From the NCBI RefSeq assembly GCF_050320395.1, contig NZ_CP144459.1:1736001-1800000 (forward strand): DNA of 64,000 bases, written 5' to 3'. This stretch comes from Treponema_C sp050320395 (lineage in GTDB: Bacteria; Spirochaetota; Spirochaetia; Treponematales; Treponemataceae). Under the pieces are notes generated by a model that saw only the letters and a list, made by a program, of their open reading frames with translations, was not told the DNA's origin and ran no database searches. The translations under genes and the position numbers were made by a program. Positions 9,271-18,005 of the stretch are shown in pieces; the stretch's first letter is position 1; the number at the start of each line of letters is the position of its first letter.

Positions 9271-9578
9271 GGGGCGCTCTCCAAAATGCGTTTAATCAAT
9301 ACATCGTTTGAATCTTTAAGCTGCTCAAGCTGTTTTGCATCGGGAAATGTAAAATAAGGCTCACAGTCTTCGCGGCTCCAGCGGGGTTTGAGTTCATTTG
9401 CGTATATATACTCATCCTTTAATTCGGGTTCGGGCGGCAAAAAAGGCTCTTCATTGATCGAATACTCTCTCGGAGGAGCGGAAAAATCCTTTTTTTTACC
9501 GAAAGAAATCAAAAACGAAACGGAAGCAAGGATGATAAAAATCAATATACCTATGATAAATAAGCGCCTCGGTTCCAT
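9267..9578 (-). CDS. Small single-pass membrane protein
   Basis: A 103-residue protein with one hydrophobic helix at residues 6-27 (FIIGILIFIILASVSFLISF), then an acidic Pro-rich soluble part (PFLPPEPELKDEYIY, and a C-terminus predicted helical). It starts 13 bases after the smc stop and overlaps the downstream lipoprotein gene by four bases (GTGA), so the three genes are probably one operon. I do not recognise the family. Bitopic topology with a short cytoplasmic N-terminus is inferred. Confidence 0.7.
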   Translation of the reverse strand: MEPRRLFIIGILIFIILASVSFLISFGKKKDFSAPPREYSINEEPFLPPEPELKDEYIYANELKPRWSREDCEPYFTFPDAKQLEQLKDSNDVLIKRILESAP

Positions 9579-9590
9579 AACGCCGTCTCC

Positions 9591-12551
9591 TTATGAAGGA
9601 TCGCCCCCATCCTGCTCCCCGGCGGATTCAGGCGGCACTTGAGCCGAATCTTCGGCCGGTACCTGCTTTCGGCGCTTCGGAGGATGAGGCGGAATAAAAA
9701 CGTCTTTTTCAGGCTCGACATCTTCTTCTTCAAAGGGCTCGGGTTCGGGCAGGCGGATATTGCCTTCTTTATCGTTTTCGAGTTTTATCGTAATCAATTT
9801 ACTGACGCCCGACTCTTCCATGGTAACACCCAGGAGGGTACTTGCTCCGGCAACCGTTTTTTTATTATGCGTAATGACGATATACTGACTTACGCTGCCA
9901 AACTCGCGCAGAGTTTGAACAAAGCGGATAACGTTCGCCTCATCGAGGGCGGCATCGATTTCGTCCAAGAGACAAAAGGGAGAAGGACGCACCATATAGG
10001 TTGCAAACAAAAGCGAAACCGCAGTCATCGTCTTTTCGCCGCCGGACAAAAGCGCAATATTTTCAAGCTTTTTTCCCGGAGGCTGGGCAAAAATATCGAT
10101 ACCCGAAGCGAGCACGTTTTGCGGGTCTACAAGGCGCAATTCCGCACGCCCTCCTCCGAAAAGGCGGCGGAACATATTGTGAAAATTCTTTTTGATTTTA
10201 TTATAGGTTGCCAAAAACAATTCGGTTGATTCGGCCCTGATTTCTTCGGTAATACGCTTGAGGTCGTCTTTTGCCTTTTGCAAGTCCGCAATTTGAGCCG
10301 TTAAAAAATCGAAGCGCTCCTTTGTTTCGGCAAATTCTTCCGGCGCCATAAGATTTACATTCCCCAAATCGCGCACAGCCTGCCGGGAAGCGGCCAACTG
10401 CTCACGAAGCTGTGCGGAGGATGAGGTAATCGTAAGCATACGCTCTTCGAATTCCATCAAATCGCGCGAATGCGTGTCGCGAAAGTTATCCTGAATGCTG
10501 CGGATTTCGGTTTCCGCCGTTGCCAAATCGAGGTTCGCTTTTTCAAACTGCTGCTGGAATTTTGCTATTTCTGAAGTTAAATTTTTTAATACTTCTTTTT
10601 TCCCCGTAACGTCGCTGTTGCGTGAATCGATCGTTTTTTCCAAGTCTTCAAGCTGACCGGTCAAACGGATGCCTTCGCGCTGAATGCCTGCAACTTCTTC
10701 CTGCATATCGGCAATACGCGAGGCGATTTCTTCAAAACGTTTTGTTTCGCCGAACAATTCGTTTTCCAAATCGCGCAAAACAGCTTCCTGTCCGGTCAGT
10801 TCGCGGCGCAGTAAACGCAGCTGGTCTTCGGCCGCCTGAATCTGGGTTTTCATTTGCGCCTGATTGATACGGAGGTTTTCCAAGGTAACACGGTATTCTT
10901 CCATCTTAAGCGCAAGGTCGGAGTTTTGAGACTTTAATGACGCGATTTTTTCACGTTTTTCTTCAACGGCAGCCGTATTTTGCTGTATCGATACATCTAT
11001 CGAGCGCTTTTGCGTAATAATGCCTTCCGGAGATAAAAACTCTTCTATAAAGCCCGGCGTAACCGAGGCATAGGTACGGACGGCTTCTTCCAAAGAAAGG
11101 GTAAGCTTTTCCATATCCGTGAACGCGCTTACGGCAGAGGAGGCAAAGCGCGCAATATCGGCTTTAGAAGGTTCGGCCGCCGCGGCAAAGTCGGAAAAAA
11201 GTTTTTTACGGCCGCCTGCAAGGACCTTTAACTGGCTTATAAGCGTATCCACCCTTTCCTTTGCCTGTTTAGCCGACTGTACCGAATAACCGGCCTCTTT
11301 TAACTTTGCGTCAAGCTGGGTAACGATATTTTCGGTAATCGCTTCAAGCTGTTTTTGCAACCCTGCACGCTTTTCCGCAAGCGCCGCTATTTCTTTTTCG
11401 GCTTCGGCTGCAAGCCTATCGTTTTCGGTAATGCGGCTTCCGGCAAGACTGATATTTTCTTCAAAGGATTGAATATTTTTTGCAATTTCTTCAAGACGTT
11501 TATTCAGATTATGAAGCGTGCCTTCCTGTTCATCGGCATCCTCGGTCAACACTTCGATTTTTTCTTCAACGGCCTTCTTTTTTATCTCAAGCTGGGCGAC
11601 CTTTTCTTTTGCTTCCTGTTTACTTTGCTCAAGCAGGCGGCATTGCTCGTTTTTTGCGCGCTCTTCAATGGCAAGACCGTATATCTTTTGCTGAATTTCA
11701 ACCAAACGGCCTTCCATCGTGTTTACCTCATCCATGTGCTCGGACAGGGCGGCGTTTACGGCATCCATTTCGGCTTGTACGCGCGCACGGTTTTCTCGGG
11801 CCTTTTCCATATCGCCTTCACGGTTATGTCTGTCGTGGATAAAGCCTTTAAGACGCAAAAGCTGAATATCGAGTTCAAAATTGAAAATATCGTCTTTTAA
11901 TTTGCGGAAGGTAACGGTTTTATCGGCCTGTATTTTTAAAGAATCATAAGAGCGCTTTACTTCGTTTAAGATGGAGTCCACCTGACGCATATTTTCTTCG
12001 GTGCGCTCAAGTTTGCGCTCTGCTTCGGCACGTTTTACCTTAAAACGCGTAATACCGGCGGCTTCTTCAAAAAGGTAGCGGCGGTCTTCGGGTTTGCTCG
12101 ATAAAATCTGGTCGATTTTACCCTGCTCCATAACCGAGTAGGCGGCCTTACCCACCCCGGTATCCCAAAAAAGCTCCCGCACATCGCGCAGTTTACACTG
12201 TTGATTGTTTATCCAATACTCGCCTTCACCGGAACGGTAGAGACGGCGCTTTATCGTAATTTCACTCGTATCTATGGGTAAAAGACCCGCGTCGTTGGAA
12301 AGAGTAAGGGTAACTTCGGCAAGGTTTAAAGGTTTTCGGTTTTCGGTACCGTTAAAAATAACGTCTTCCATTTTTTCGGCGCGCATTGTCTTTGCCGCCT
12401 GTTCTCCGAGTACCCATTTAACGGCATCTACGACATTGCTTTTGCCGCAGCCGTTGGGTCCCAAAAGAGCGGTAATCCCATCGGAAAATTCTATACGCGT
12501 TTTATCCGCAAATGATTTGAAACCGAATACTTCAAGACTTTTAAGAAACAC
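9591..12551 (-). CDS. smc: Chromosome segregation ATPase SMC, short form
   Basis: A GTG at 12551 with GAGGGG upstream gives 986 residues. The N-terminal ABC half has Walker A GPNGCGKS at 31-38; the C-terminal half has signature LLSGGEKT at about 834-841 and Walker B FCLLDEIDAALD at about 859-870, followed by VITHNKKT. Between them lie two long coiled coils (about 165-405 and 515-790). SMC holds sister DNA in loops with ScpA and ScpB. The protein is roughly 200 residues shorter than standard bacterial SMCs: the central stretch (about 405-515) has none of the Gly-rich hinge motifs I would expect. An acidic Pro-rich tail of about 60 residues follows the head. Two small-envelope-protein genes follow in the same direction. 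Confidence 0.93.
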   Translation of the reverse strand: MFLKSLEVFGFKSFADKTRIEFSDGITALLGPNGCGKSNVVDAVKWVLGEQAAKTMRAEKMEDVIFNGTENRKPLNLAEVTLTLSNDAGLLPIDTSEITIKRRLYRSGEGEYWINNQQCKLRDVRELFWDTGVGKAAYSVMEQGKIDQILSSKPEDRRYLFEEAAGITRFKVKRAEAERKLERTEENMRQVDSILNEVKRSYDSLKIQADKTVTFRKLKDDIFNFELDIQLLRLKGFIHDRHNREGDMEKARENRARVQAEMDAVNAALSEHMDEVNTMEGRLVEIQQKIYGLAIEERAKNEQCRLLEQSKQEAKEKVAQLEIKKKAVEEKIEVLTEDADEQEGTLHNLNKRLEEIAKNIQSFEENISLAGSRITENDRLAAEAEKEIAALAEKRAGLQKQLEAITENIVTQLDAKLKEAGYSVQSAKQAKERVDTLISQLKVLAGGRKKLFSDFAAAAEPSKADIARFASSAVSAFTDMEKLTLSLEEAVRTYASVTPGFIEEFLSPEGIITQKRSIDVSIQQNTAAVEEKREKIASLKSQNSDLALKMEEYRVTLENLRINQAQMKTQIQAAEDQLRLLRRELTGQEAVLRDLENELFGETKRFEEIASRIADMQEEVAGIQREGIRLTGQLEDLEKTIDSRNSDVTGKKEVLKNLTSEIAKFQQQFEKANLDLATAETEIRSIQDNFRDTHSRDLMEFEERMLTITSSSAQLREQLAASRQAVRDLGNVNLMAPEEFAETKERFDFLTAQIADLQKAKDDLKRITEEIRAESTELFLATYNKIKKNFHNMFRRLFGGGRAELRLVDPQNVLASGIDIFAQPPGKKLENIALLSGGEKTMTAVSLLFATYMVRPSPFCLLDEIDAALDEANVIRFVQTLREFGSVSQYIVITHNKKTVAGASTLLGVTMEESGVSKLITIKLENDKEGNIRLPEPEPFEEEDVEPEKDVFIPPHPPKRRKQVPAEDSAQVPPESAGEQDGGDPS

Positions 12552-12642
12552 AGGTACCCCTCTGAGCTTATTCTACCCTGAATTGCCCTTGTAGTCAATT
12601 CTTGAATGAAGATTTTTCCCGTAGATGGAAGAATTCTACCAC

Positions 12643-12672
12643 TGGACAACAAAGAGGGCTTTGTGATATAAT
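12643..12672 (+). promoter_or_regulatory. Sigma70-type promoter of the infC operon
   Basis: A -35 box TGGACA (12643-12648), an 18-base spacer and a perfect -10 box TATAAT (12667-12672) lie about 80 bases before the infC start. It drives infC-rpmI-rplT and probably the cell-division genes that follow. Confidence 0.8.
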
Positions 12673-12706
12673 AATCAATATGCTTTAGACTAATCTTGTT
12701 TTTTGG

Positions 12707-12723
12707 TGCTCAATCGGGGAGCA
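12707..12723 (+). promoter_or_regulatory. Leader hairpin before infC
   Basis: TGCTC (12707-12711) pairs with GAGCA (12719-12723) around a 7-base loop in the untranslated leader, 26 bases before the start codon. In other bacteria the infC-rpmI-rplT leader is bound by ribosomal protein L20; whether this small hairpin has that role is not shown. Confidence 0.35.
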
Positions 12724-12748
12724 TAAGAAAAAACGGGAAGGAGGATCG

Positions 12749-13273
12749 TTGGCGGAAATAAAAGAAAAAGGGTTGCGAATCAACACACAGATTCGTGTAC
12801 GGGAAGTACGGCTTATAGACAGCGAGGGCGGACAGCAGGGAATCGTTCCCACTATTCAAGCCCTTGAAATGGCGAAAGAACAAAACCTTGATTTGGTTGA
12901 AGTTGCGCCGACTGCAAACCCGCCGGTATGTAAAATACTGGACTACGGCAAGTATCGTTTTGAAATGGAAAAAAAGCTCCGTGATTCCAAGAAAAAACAA
13001 AAATTGCTGAAGATGAAAGAAATCCGCATGCAGCCGAAAATCGGCTCCGGCGATTTGGACTTTAAGTCAAAGCATGTGCAGGAATTCCTGAATGAAGGAA
13101 ACAAGGTAAAGGTTACCGTCCGCTTCAAGGGACGCGAACTTGCCCATACGGAACTGGGTCTTGTTGTATTACAGGAAGTACTTAAAAGACTTGACGATTA
13201 TGCAGTGGAAAAGCAGCCGGCTATGGAAGGCCGCTTTATGTCCATGACCTTGAATCCGAAAGCTAAAAAATAA
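12749..13273 (+). CDS. infC: Translation initiation factor IF-3
   Basis: 174 residues with the full IF-3 layout: N-terminal domain (LRINTQIRVREVRLIDSEG, then DLVEVAPTANPPVCKILDYG), a Lys-rich linker, and C-terminal domain (KEIRMQPKIGSGDLDFKSKH, then VKVTVRFKGRE). It binds the 30S subunit and controls start-codon selection. The start is a TTG at 12749, eight bases after GGAAGGAGG. A rare start codon is typical for infC, because IF-3 itself discriminates against such codons and so autoregulates; here this is inference from the codon. It is followed by rpmI and rplT, the usual operon. Confidence 0.97.
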   Translation: MAEIKEKGLRINTQIRVREVRLIDSEGGQQGIVPTIQALEMAKEQNLDLVEVAPTANPPVCKILDYGKYRFEMEKKLRDSKKKQKLLKMKEIRMQPKIGSGDLDFKSKHVQEFLNEGNKVKVTVRFKGRELAHTELGLVVLQEVLKRLDDYAVEKQPAMEGRFMSMTLNPKAKK

Positions 13274-13287
13274 CGAGGTAGAACATT

Positions 13288-13488
13288 ATGCCAAAGATGA
13301 AATCGAAACGCAGCGCGGCAAAGCGTTTGTCTTTTACCGGAAGCGGCAAAGTAAAGTACAAAAAAATGAACCTTCGCCACATTTTGACCAAAAAAGCTCA
13401 AAAGCGCAAGCGCCAGCTGCGCAGCGCGGGTATTTTAAGCAGTGCCGATTCGGCAAAGGTCCGCAAACAGCTTTTACCCTACGGCTGA
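13288..13488 (+). CDS. rpmI: Ribosomal protein bL35
   Basis: A 66-residue very basic protein starting PKMKSKRSAAKRLSFTGSGK, with the L35 pattern KRQLRSAGILSSADSAKVRK. It is a component of the large ribosomal subunit. It lies 14 bases after infC with GAGGTAG as ribosome site. Length and position match the family exactly. Confidence 0.97.
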   Translation: MPKMKSKRSAAKRLSFTGSGKVKYKKMNLRHILTKKAQKRKRQLRSAGILSSADSAKVRKQLLPYG

Positions 13489-13509
13489 ACATAAACACAG
13501 GAGATTGAA

Positions 13510-13869
13510 ATGTCGAGAGCAATAGACGGAAGTAAGCGGCTCAATCGCCGTAAAAAGATTTTAAAACTTGCAAAAGGTTTCCGCGGAAGACGCAGTACGA
13601 ACTTTAAAGCGGCTAAGGATGCGGTAACCCAGGCTTTAAGCGATTCTTACGTAGGACGCAGAGATAAAAAGGGCACCATGCGCTCGTTGTGGATAAGCAG
13701 ACTTAATGCGGCCGTCAGAAACGAGGGTATGAGCTATTCACGCTTTATCGACGGATTGACAAAGGCAAATGTAATCATCAACCGCAAAGCACTTTCCAAC
13801 ATGGCGATTGAAGATCCTGCAGCCTTTAAAGCGGTCGTTGAAACCGCAAAAAAAGCCGTCGGAGCTTAA
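13510..13869 (+). CDS. rplT: Ribosomal protein bL20
   Basis: 119 residues, with the L20 signature RRKKILKLAKGFRGRRSTNF near the N-terminus (residues about 12-31) and RDKKGTMRSLWISRLNAAVR further on. L20 binds 23S rRNA, is essential for early assembly, and in many bacteria represses this operon. The ribosome site AGGAG lies just before the ATG. It ends three bases before the next gene, so the cell-division genes are probably co-transcribed with the ribosomal genes. Confidence 0.97.
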   Translation: MSRAIDGSKRLNRRKKILKLAKGFRGRRSTNFKAAKDAVTQALSDSYVGRRDKKGTMRSLWISRLNAAVRNEGMSYSRFIDGLTKANVIINRKALSNMAIEDPAAFKAVVETAKKAVGA

Positions 13870-13872
13870 ACA

Positions 13873-14214
13873 ATGATTTCCCTGGAGCAAGTGCGCATTC
13901 TTGAGCAAAGGGTTGAAAGGATGCTTGCATTGTTTTCACAGCTTAAACGTGAAAAATCGGTTCTTGAAAAAGAAAATACCGATCTTAAATCGGAGCTTGA
14001 AGCTTTGCGGGCAAAATGCAGCCGTTTTGAACAGGACGAGGCGAAACTTGAACAGGGAATCTTAAACGTTTTGAACCGCTTAAACGATATGGAAGACGCG
14101 GTTCAAAATGCGCTGGAACCGGCGGAGCCTGTTACCGAAAAAGCGGAACAAGCCGCCGAAAAGACTTCAGAGTTTGCCGAAGAATCTTCCGGCGCACAGC
14201 TTGATATATTCTGA
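13873..14214 (+). CDS. ZapB-like coiled-coil cell-division protein
   Basis: A 113-residue protein, almost entirely coiled coil for the first 80 residues (LEQRVERMLALFSQLKREKS), then an acidic tail ending SGAQLDIF. It matches in size and layout the short coiled-coil proteins encoded next to zapA in many bacteria. ZapB bridges ZapA and the Z-ring; here that role is inferred from the direct overlap with zapA (the TGA and next ATG share one base). Sequence similarity to E. coli ZapB is not obvious by eye. Confidence 0.65.
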   Translation: MISLEQVRILEQRVERMLALFSQLKREKSVLEKENTDLKSELEALRAKCSRFEQDEAKLEQGILNVLNRLNDMEDAVQNALEPAEPVTEKAEQAAEKTSEFAEESSGAQLDIF

Positions 14215-14522
14215 TGGGTACCCTTAATATAAATATATTGGGAACCTCATTCAGTATTCAGGCAAAAGAAGATGATACATATCTTAAAGAACTTCTGTTA
14301 CATTATAAAAAAATCATATCTTCAATAGAATCTTCGACAAACCTCAAAGATAATTTAAAAATTGCAATTATGGCCGGTTTAAGCCTCTGCGACGAGCTTA
14401 AACAATCGGAACAAAACCGCAGTTTATCCGTAAACAAACAACGGCATACAAGCAGCGAATTATTTGAAGCCGAGCGCATTACGCTCAAATTGATTGAAAA
14501 CATAGATAAGGCTATGCGCTGA
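14214..14522 (+). CDS. zapA: Cell division protein ZapA
   Basis: 102 residues with the ZapA fold pattern: LNINILGTSFSIQAKEDDTY at the start, then the helix LLHYKKIISSIESS and KIAIMAGLSLCDELKQ. ZapA binds FtsZ filaments and promotes Z-ring bundling. It overlaps its upstream ZapB-like neighbour and the downstream DUF188 gene by a base each, so all three are translationally coupled. Confidence 0.85.
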   Translation: MGTLNINILGTSFSIQAKEDDTYLKELLLHYKKIISSIESSTNLKDNLKIAIMAGLSLCDELKQSEQNRSLSVNKQRHTSSELFEAERITLKLIENIDKAMR

Positions 14523-15004
14523 TGTCTTCGTTTACGATTCGCGTCGATGCGGATTCCTGTCCGGTAAGCGTAAGAGACATGATTATAAGATTCGCCGAAC
14601 GCTTAAAAATCAAAGCCGTGTTTACCGCAAACCGTATTATTCCCCTTAAGCCTTCAAGCTATGTACGCATGGAAGTTTCCGAAAATCTTCCGGATGCGGC
14701 CGATAATCAAATTGTCGCTCAGTGCGGAAATGACGATATAGTTATAACACGGGATATTCCGCTTGCACAGCGGCTCGTCGATAAGGGAATTACCGTATTA
14801 AACGACCGCGGCACAGTTTATACGGCGGAAAACATACGTGAGCGTCTTTCCATTCGGAACTTTAACTTGGAACTGTATGAACAGGGAATAGCGGCGGATA
14901 AAACCGACCGCTTCGGAAAAAAAGAGCTGAACCTTTTTGCAAACAGCCTTGACAGAGAACTGCAAAAAAAACTAAAAAATACGGCAAATAAAATCCGCCG
15001 ATAA
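14522..15004 (+). CDS. YaiI/YqxD family protein (DUF188)
   Basis: 160 residues. It begins FTIRVDADSCPVSVRDMIIR, which carries the DADxCPV signature of the family, and later has NQIVAQCGNDDIVITRDIPL and ITVLNDRGTVYTAENI, also typical. The fold is PIN-like with conserved acidic residues, which suggests a nuclease, but no activity has been settled for the family. It overlaps zapA by one base. Cytoplasmic. Confidence 0.92.
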   Translation: MSSFTIRVDADSCPVSVRDMIIRFAERLKIKAVFTANRIIPLKPSSYVRMEVSENLPDAADNQIVAQCGNDDIVITRDIPLAQRLVDKGITVLNDRGTVYTAENIRERLSIRNFNLELYEQGIAADKTDRFGKKELNLFANSLDRELQKKLKNTANKIRR

Positions 15005-15018
15005 GCTCCGAGCGTATC

Positions 15019-16254
15019 CTATTCTTCGGGTAGTGAAAGCTTTATTGAGCGGATAATAGGCTGGATTTCAAAAAAAGCTTTTACCACTTCAGGATCGAAC
15101 TGCTTGCCCGATTGTGAGGATATTTCTTTAAGTACCGAATCATCTTCCCATGCATCCTTATATACGCGCTTTGAAGAAAGGGCATCAAAAACATCGGCTA
15201 AAGAAACGATACGCGCACAAAGAGGTATTTCCTCACCGAATAGGGGTTCGCGGTTTATAAAAGAAGGAATGGTATCGATAGTAACTTTTTGCATATCTAT
15301 CTTTCCCGGGTAACCCGTACCGTCCCAGCGGTCATGGTGATGCAGGGCAACTTCCAAAGACATTGCATCAAGGGGAGATTCTATCGATGAAAAAAACATT
15401 GCGCCGATAATCGTGTGCGCTTTTATCATATTGTATTCTTCGGGTGTAAAAATACGGGGCAATTTTAAAATAGAATCGGAAATACCGACCTTGCCGACGT
15501 CATGGAGCATAGCCGTAATTTTTAAGTTGTCGCGGAACTTATGGCGCTCTTCATACGGCACGGCATGGTTAAAGGCCCATCGGTCGTAAATCTCAACGGC
15601 ATAACTTGAAACGCGGTTTACGTGAGCGCCGGTTTCCTTAGGGTCGCGAAGTCCGGCCATTGTAATCATGCGCATAACCATCGCGCGTGTAAGCTTTGCC
15701 CGTTCCAAGGCTTGGGCCGCCGCTCCGGCAAAGTGGCGCATATACAGCTCATCATCTTCCGAAAAGGGAATGACGGCTCCCGAATCGTCCAAACGATTGA
15801 TTACCTGTAAAACGCCGAGCGCTTCCTTATTGCGCGTAATAAGGGGTACGGTAAGCATAGACTTGCTTCTGTAACCGGTAATTAAATCGGGCTGCCTGTT
15901 AAAACGATAAGACTTTGTTTCGTCGATACGGTAGACATCGGGAATATTCAACAATTCTCCGGTTAATACCGTATAGCCCGAAATGGATTTTTCATTTACG
16001 GGGAAAGAAAAAAAGGAAAAAGGAACTTTTTGGCCTTCTTCAAGCATTCTTTGCAGAGAATCGTTTTGCGCACATTTAATCGATAAAATATTCTTTTCAT
16101 TGATATATATGGAACCGGCATCGGCACTTGTCACACGGCGGACTTCGGATAAAAGCCTCTCAAGCAAAATATCCATATCCTGTATTTCATTTAAAAAGCG
16201 TTCCGATTCTATAATACTTTCAAGTTTTTCTTCGTGTGTTTTTACTTTTTCCAT
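15019..16254 (-). CDS. GAF/HD-GYP domain cyclic-di-GMP phosphodiesterase
   Basis: 411 residues: a GAF sensor domain at about 20-185, then an HD-GYP domain at about 195-400. The metal-binding HD is at 251-252 (HDVGKVGISD). HHHDRWDGTGYPG at 305-317 contains the motif that defines the HD-GYP subclass, and SLADVFDALSSKRVYK follows. HD-GYP enzymes hydrolyse cyclic di-GMP to GMP. There is no signal peptide or transmembrane segment, so it is cytoplasmic. A good promoter lies just upstream, so it is probably transcribed on its own although the next gene upstream has the same direction. Confidence 0.93.
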   Translation of the reverse strand: MEKVKTHEEKLESIIESERFLNEIQDMDILLERLLSEVRRVTSADAGSIYINEKNILSIKCAQNDSLQRMLEEGQKVPFSFFSFPVNEKSISGYTVLTGELLNIPDVYRIDETKSYRFNRQPDLITGYRSKSMLTVPLITRNKEALGVLQVINRLDDSGAVIPFSEDDELYMRHFAGAAAQALERAKLTRAMVMRMITMAGLRDPKETGAHVNRVSSYAVEIYDRWAFNHAVPYEERHKFRDNLKITAMLHDVGKVGISDSILKLPRIFTPEEYNMIKAHTIIGAMFFSSIESPLDAMSLEVALHHHDRWDGTGYPGKIDMQKVTIDTIPSFINREPLFGEEIPLCARIVSLADVFDALSSKRVYKDAWEDDSVLKEISSQSGKQFDPEVVKAFFEIQPIIRSIKLSLPEE

Positions 16255-16303
16255 GTTGCTGTATCCTGTAGGCGCCGTCCCTGTGCATATACGACTACCT
16301 TAT

Positions 16304-16332
16304 ACTATACCCCAAAAAGACAAACGTGTCCA
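16304..16332 (-). promoter_or_regulatory. Promoter of the HD-GYP gene
   Basis: On the minus strand, TGGACA (16327-16332), a 17-base spacer and TATAGT (16304-16309) form a good sigma70-type promoter about 50 bases before the HD-GYP start. Confidence 0.65.
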
Positions 16333-16339
16333 TATTGAT

Positions 16340-17170
16340 TTACGCAAGCTTATTGATAAGAGAAAAGTACATCGGACCGGCCCCTTCGGCCGTATCGGGT
16401 AAAATATGCATGCCGAAAGCGGAAGCTTCGGCACGGGGAAGCCGATATGAACCGAACAGCTCGGGAGCTTCCATAGATACGCCGCGCGCATTTTGGAATT
16501 TTTTAAAAAGTTTTTGTACAACCTCATCATTTTCGGCCGGCGACAGTGCGCAAGTAGCATAGAGAAGATACCCGCCGCTTTTTAAAAGGCGGAATGCCGA
16601 AGAAAGGAGGGCCCATTGGGTGTGAGCAAGATGCTTTATACGCGCAGGAGACCACTGTGCAAGGTATTTTGCATCTTGTAAAACATGGCGCTCGGATGAA
16701 CAGGGGGCATCCAATAAAATGCGGTCAAAACATTCGGTTTCACGGCGGCACCAGCGGGCGGCATCATAGCCGGTAATGCTTATTTTTTCGCGCTCTAAGG
16801 AAGACACATAGGTATTTAAAACCGAAACAAGGCGGTTTCTCCGGGAACCGGATACTTCATTGCACACAAGGCTTGAACCGCTCATTGAGGCTATGCGCGA
16901 AGCAAGTATCAAGCTTTTGCCGCCCGGAGCGGCGCACATATCCAAAATACGGCAATCATCTTCAATCGGTAAGGAAAGGGCTGCCGATATGCTCCCCGCA
17001 TCGAGAAAATAGTCTTCAGCCGGAGCCGAATTTCGTGCGGGTAAAGCAATGTATCGGGGCGAAGTAAAGAGGGCTTCACGCAGACGGGGCCATCGCTCCT
17101 TATACAGCTCGGAATAATAGGCGTCAAAACCTTCGGAGCCCTTAAGCATTTTTTGCGTTTGCCTAGCCAT
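16340..17170 (-). CDS. RsmB/NSUN-family RNA cytosine-C5 methyltransferase (short form)
   Basis: 276 residues. SAM-binding motif I is ILDMCAAPGGKSLILASRI. The two catalytic cysteines of the family are present: DAPCSSERHV (motif IV) and YATCALSPAENDEVV (motif VI). The protein methylates cytosine in rRNA or tRNA. It lacks the N-terminal NusB-like domain of full RsmB, and no C-terminal PUA domain is visible, so the target is uncertain. It overlaps the pseudouridine synthase gene by eight bases; both are RNA-modifying enzymes and probably share a transcript. Confidence 0.88.
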   Translation of the reverse strand: MARQTQKMLKGSEGFDAYYSELYKERWPRLREALFTSPRYIALPARNSAPAEDYFLDAGSISAALSLPIEDDCRILDMCAAPGGKSLILASRIASMSGSSLVCNEVSGSRRNRLVSVLNTYVSSLEREKISITGYDAARWCRRETECFDRILLDAPCSSERHVLQDAKYLAQWSPARIKHLAHTQWALLSSAFRLLKSGGYLLYATCALSPAENDEVVQKLFKKFQNARGVSMEAPELFGSYRLPRAEASAFGMHILPDTAEGAGPMYFSLINKLA

Positions 17171-18005
17171 CGGTGTTCCCTTCCCCGGCCGTTTTTAAAT
17201 CGATGCGATCAAAAACCGCATCCCAAAGCGCATCCGTTTTTAAAAGCGGAGCATGAATATCGATCAGCGATCCGGTGACAGGATGACGGAACCGTAATCC
17301 GGATGCGTGGAGACGGATACCTCCCAGGATATCATTTCTCCGGGCACCGTATTTGACATCGCCTTTTATGTGAAACCCGCAAAAAGAAAGCTGTGCGCGT
17401 ATTTGATGGGTGCGCCCCGTTAAAAGCCGTATTTCCGCAAGGGTATAACGCTCGGTACAAAAAACCGGACGCCATAAAAGGCGGGCGGTTTTCGTTTTTC
17501 GCTTTTCCGTATCGTAAACAGAGGCCCTTTGTTTTTTTGCATCAAACCGTATATGGTGTTCCAAAAGAGAAAACTCGTCGGAGAGAGGAATGCGGCCTTC
17601 CAAAAGCGCATAATAGGTTTTTTGCACGCAGGAGTTTTTTTTATGTTCATCCGTAAATTGTTTTTGCAGCAGGGGTATAAGAGAGCGGTTAAACACAAGT
17701 AAAACGCAGCCCGAAACCGGACGGTCGAGACGGTTAAAACAGTGAATAAAGGGAGGAAAGGTTCCGTTGAAAAAAGAAGATTTTTCCAAGCAGCCGCAAA
17801 ATACATCCGGAAGATAGGGGTTTTCTTCAACTAAAACATTTTCCGGAGTTTCGCAAGCGCTCTCGAAGCCGGTTTTACAGCGCTCTGCGCAGCGCTCCTC
17901 GCAGAATGCGGCGCAGATATCTCCTGCAGCCTTATTAAAGACGGCAATATGCTCATCGATATATAAAATACGGCTTTCGGCGCTTTTACTTTGCCCAATG
18001 TGCAT
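17163..18005 (-). CDS. RluA-family pseudouridine synthase
   Basis: The frame is open to 18128, but the ATG at 18005 is preferred: AAGGAG lies about a dozen bases upstream and the protein then begins just before the family core (SRILYIDEHIAVFNKAAGD). The catalytic motif is HCFNRLDRPVSG, with the RLD aspartate that attacks uridine; ALLEGRIP and EIRLLTGRTHQIRAQL are further family motifs. It isomerises uridine to pseudouridine in rRNA or tRNA. An insertion rich in Cys and Glu (residues about 28-60) is unusual. There is no S4 domain. The start overlaps the end of the nagZ gene. Confidence 0.87.
   Translation of the reverse strand: MHIGQSKSAESRILYIDEHIAVFNKAAGDICAAFCEERCAERCKTGFESACETPENVLVEENPYLPDVFCGCLEKSSFFNGTFPPFIHCFNRLDRPVSGCVLLVFNRSLIPLLQKQFTDEHKKNSCVQKTYYALLEGRIPLSDEFSLLEHHIRFDAKKQRASVYDTEKRKTKTARLLWRPVFCTERYTLAEIRLLTGRTHQIRAQLSFCGFHIKGDVKYGARRNDILGGIRLHASGLRFRHPVTGSLIDIHAPLLKTDALWDAVFDRIDLKTAGEGNTDG

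Noticed and set aside
9639..11900. Long plus-strand frames opposite smc
   Set aside because: They are antisense to a well-supported SMC with all ATPase motifs, show no known motif and have no ribosome sites.
12621..12639. GTAGA...TCTAC inverted repeat between smc and infC
   Set aside because: Only five-base arms; it may be chance and lies upstream of the infC -35 box without further support.
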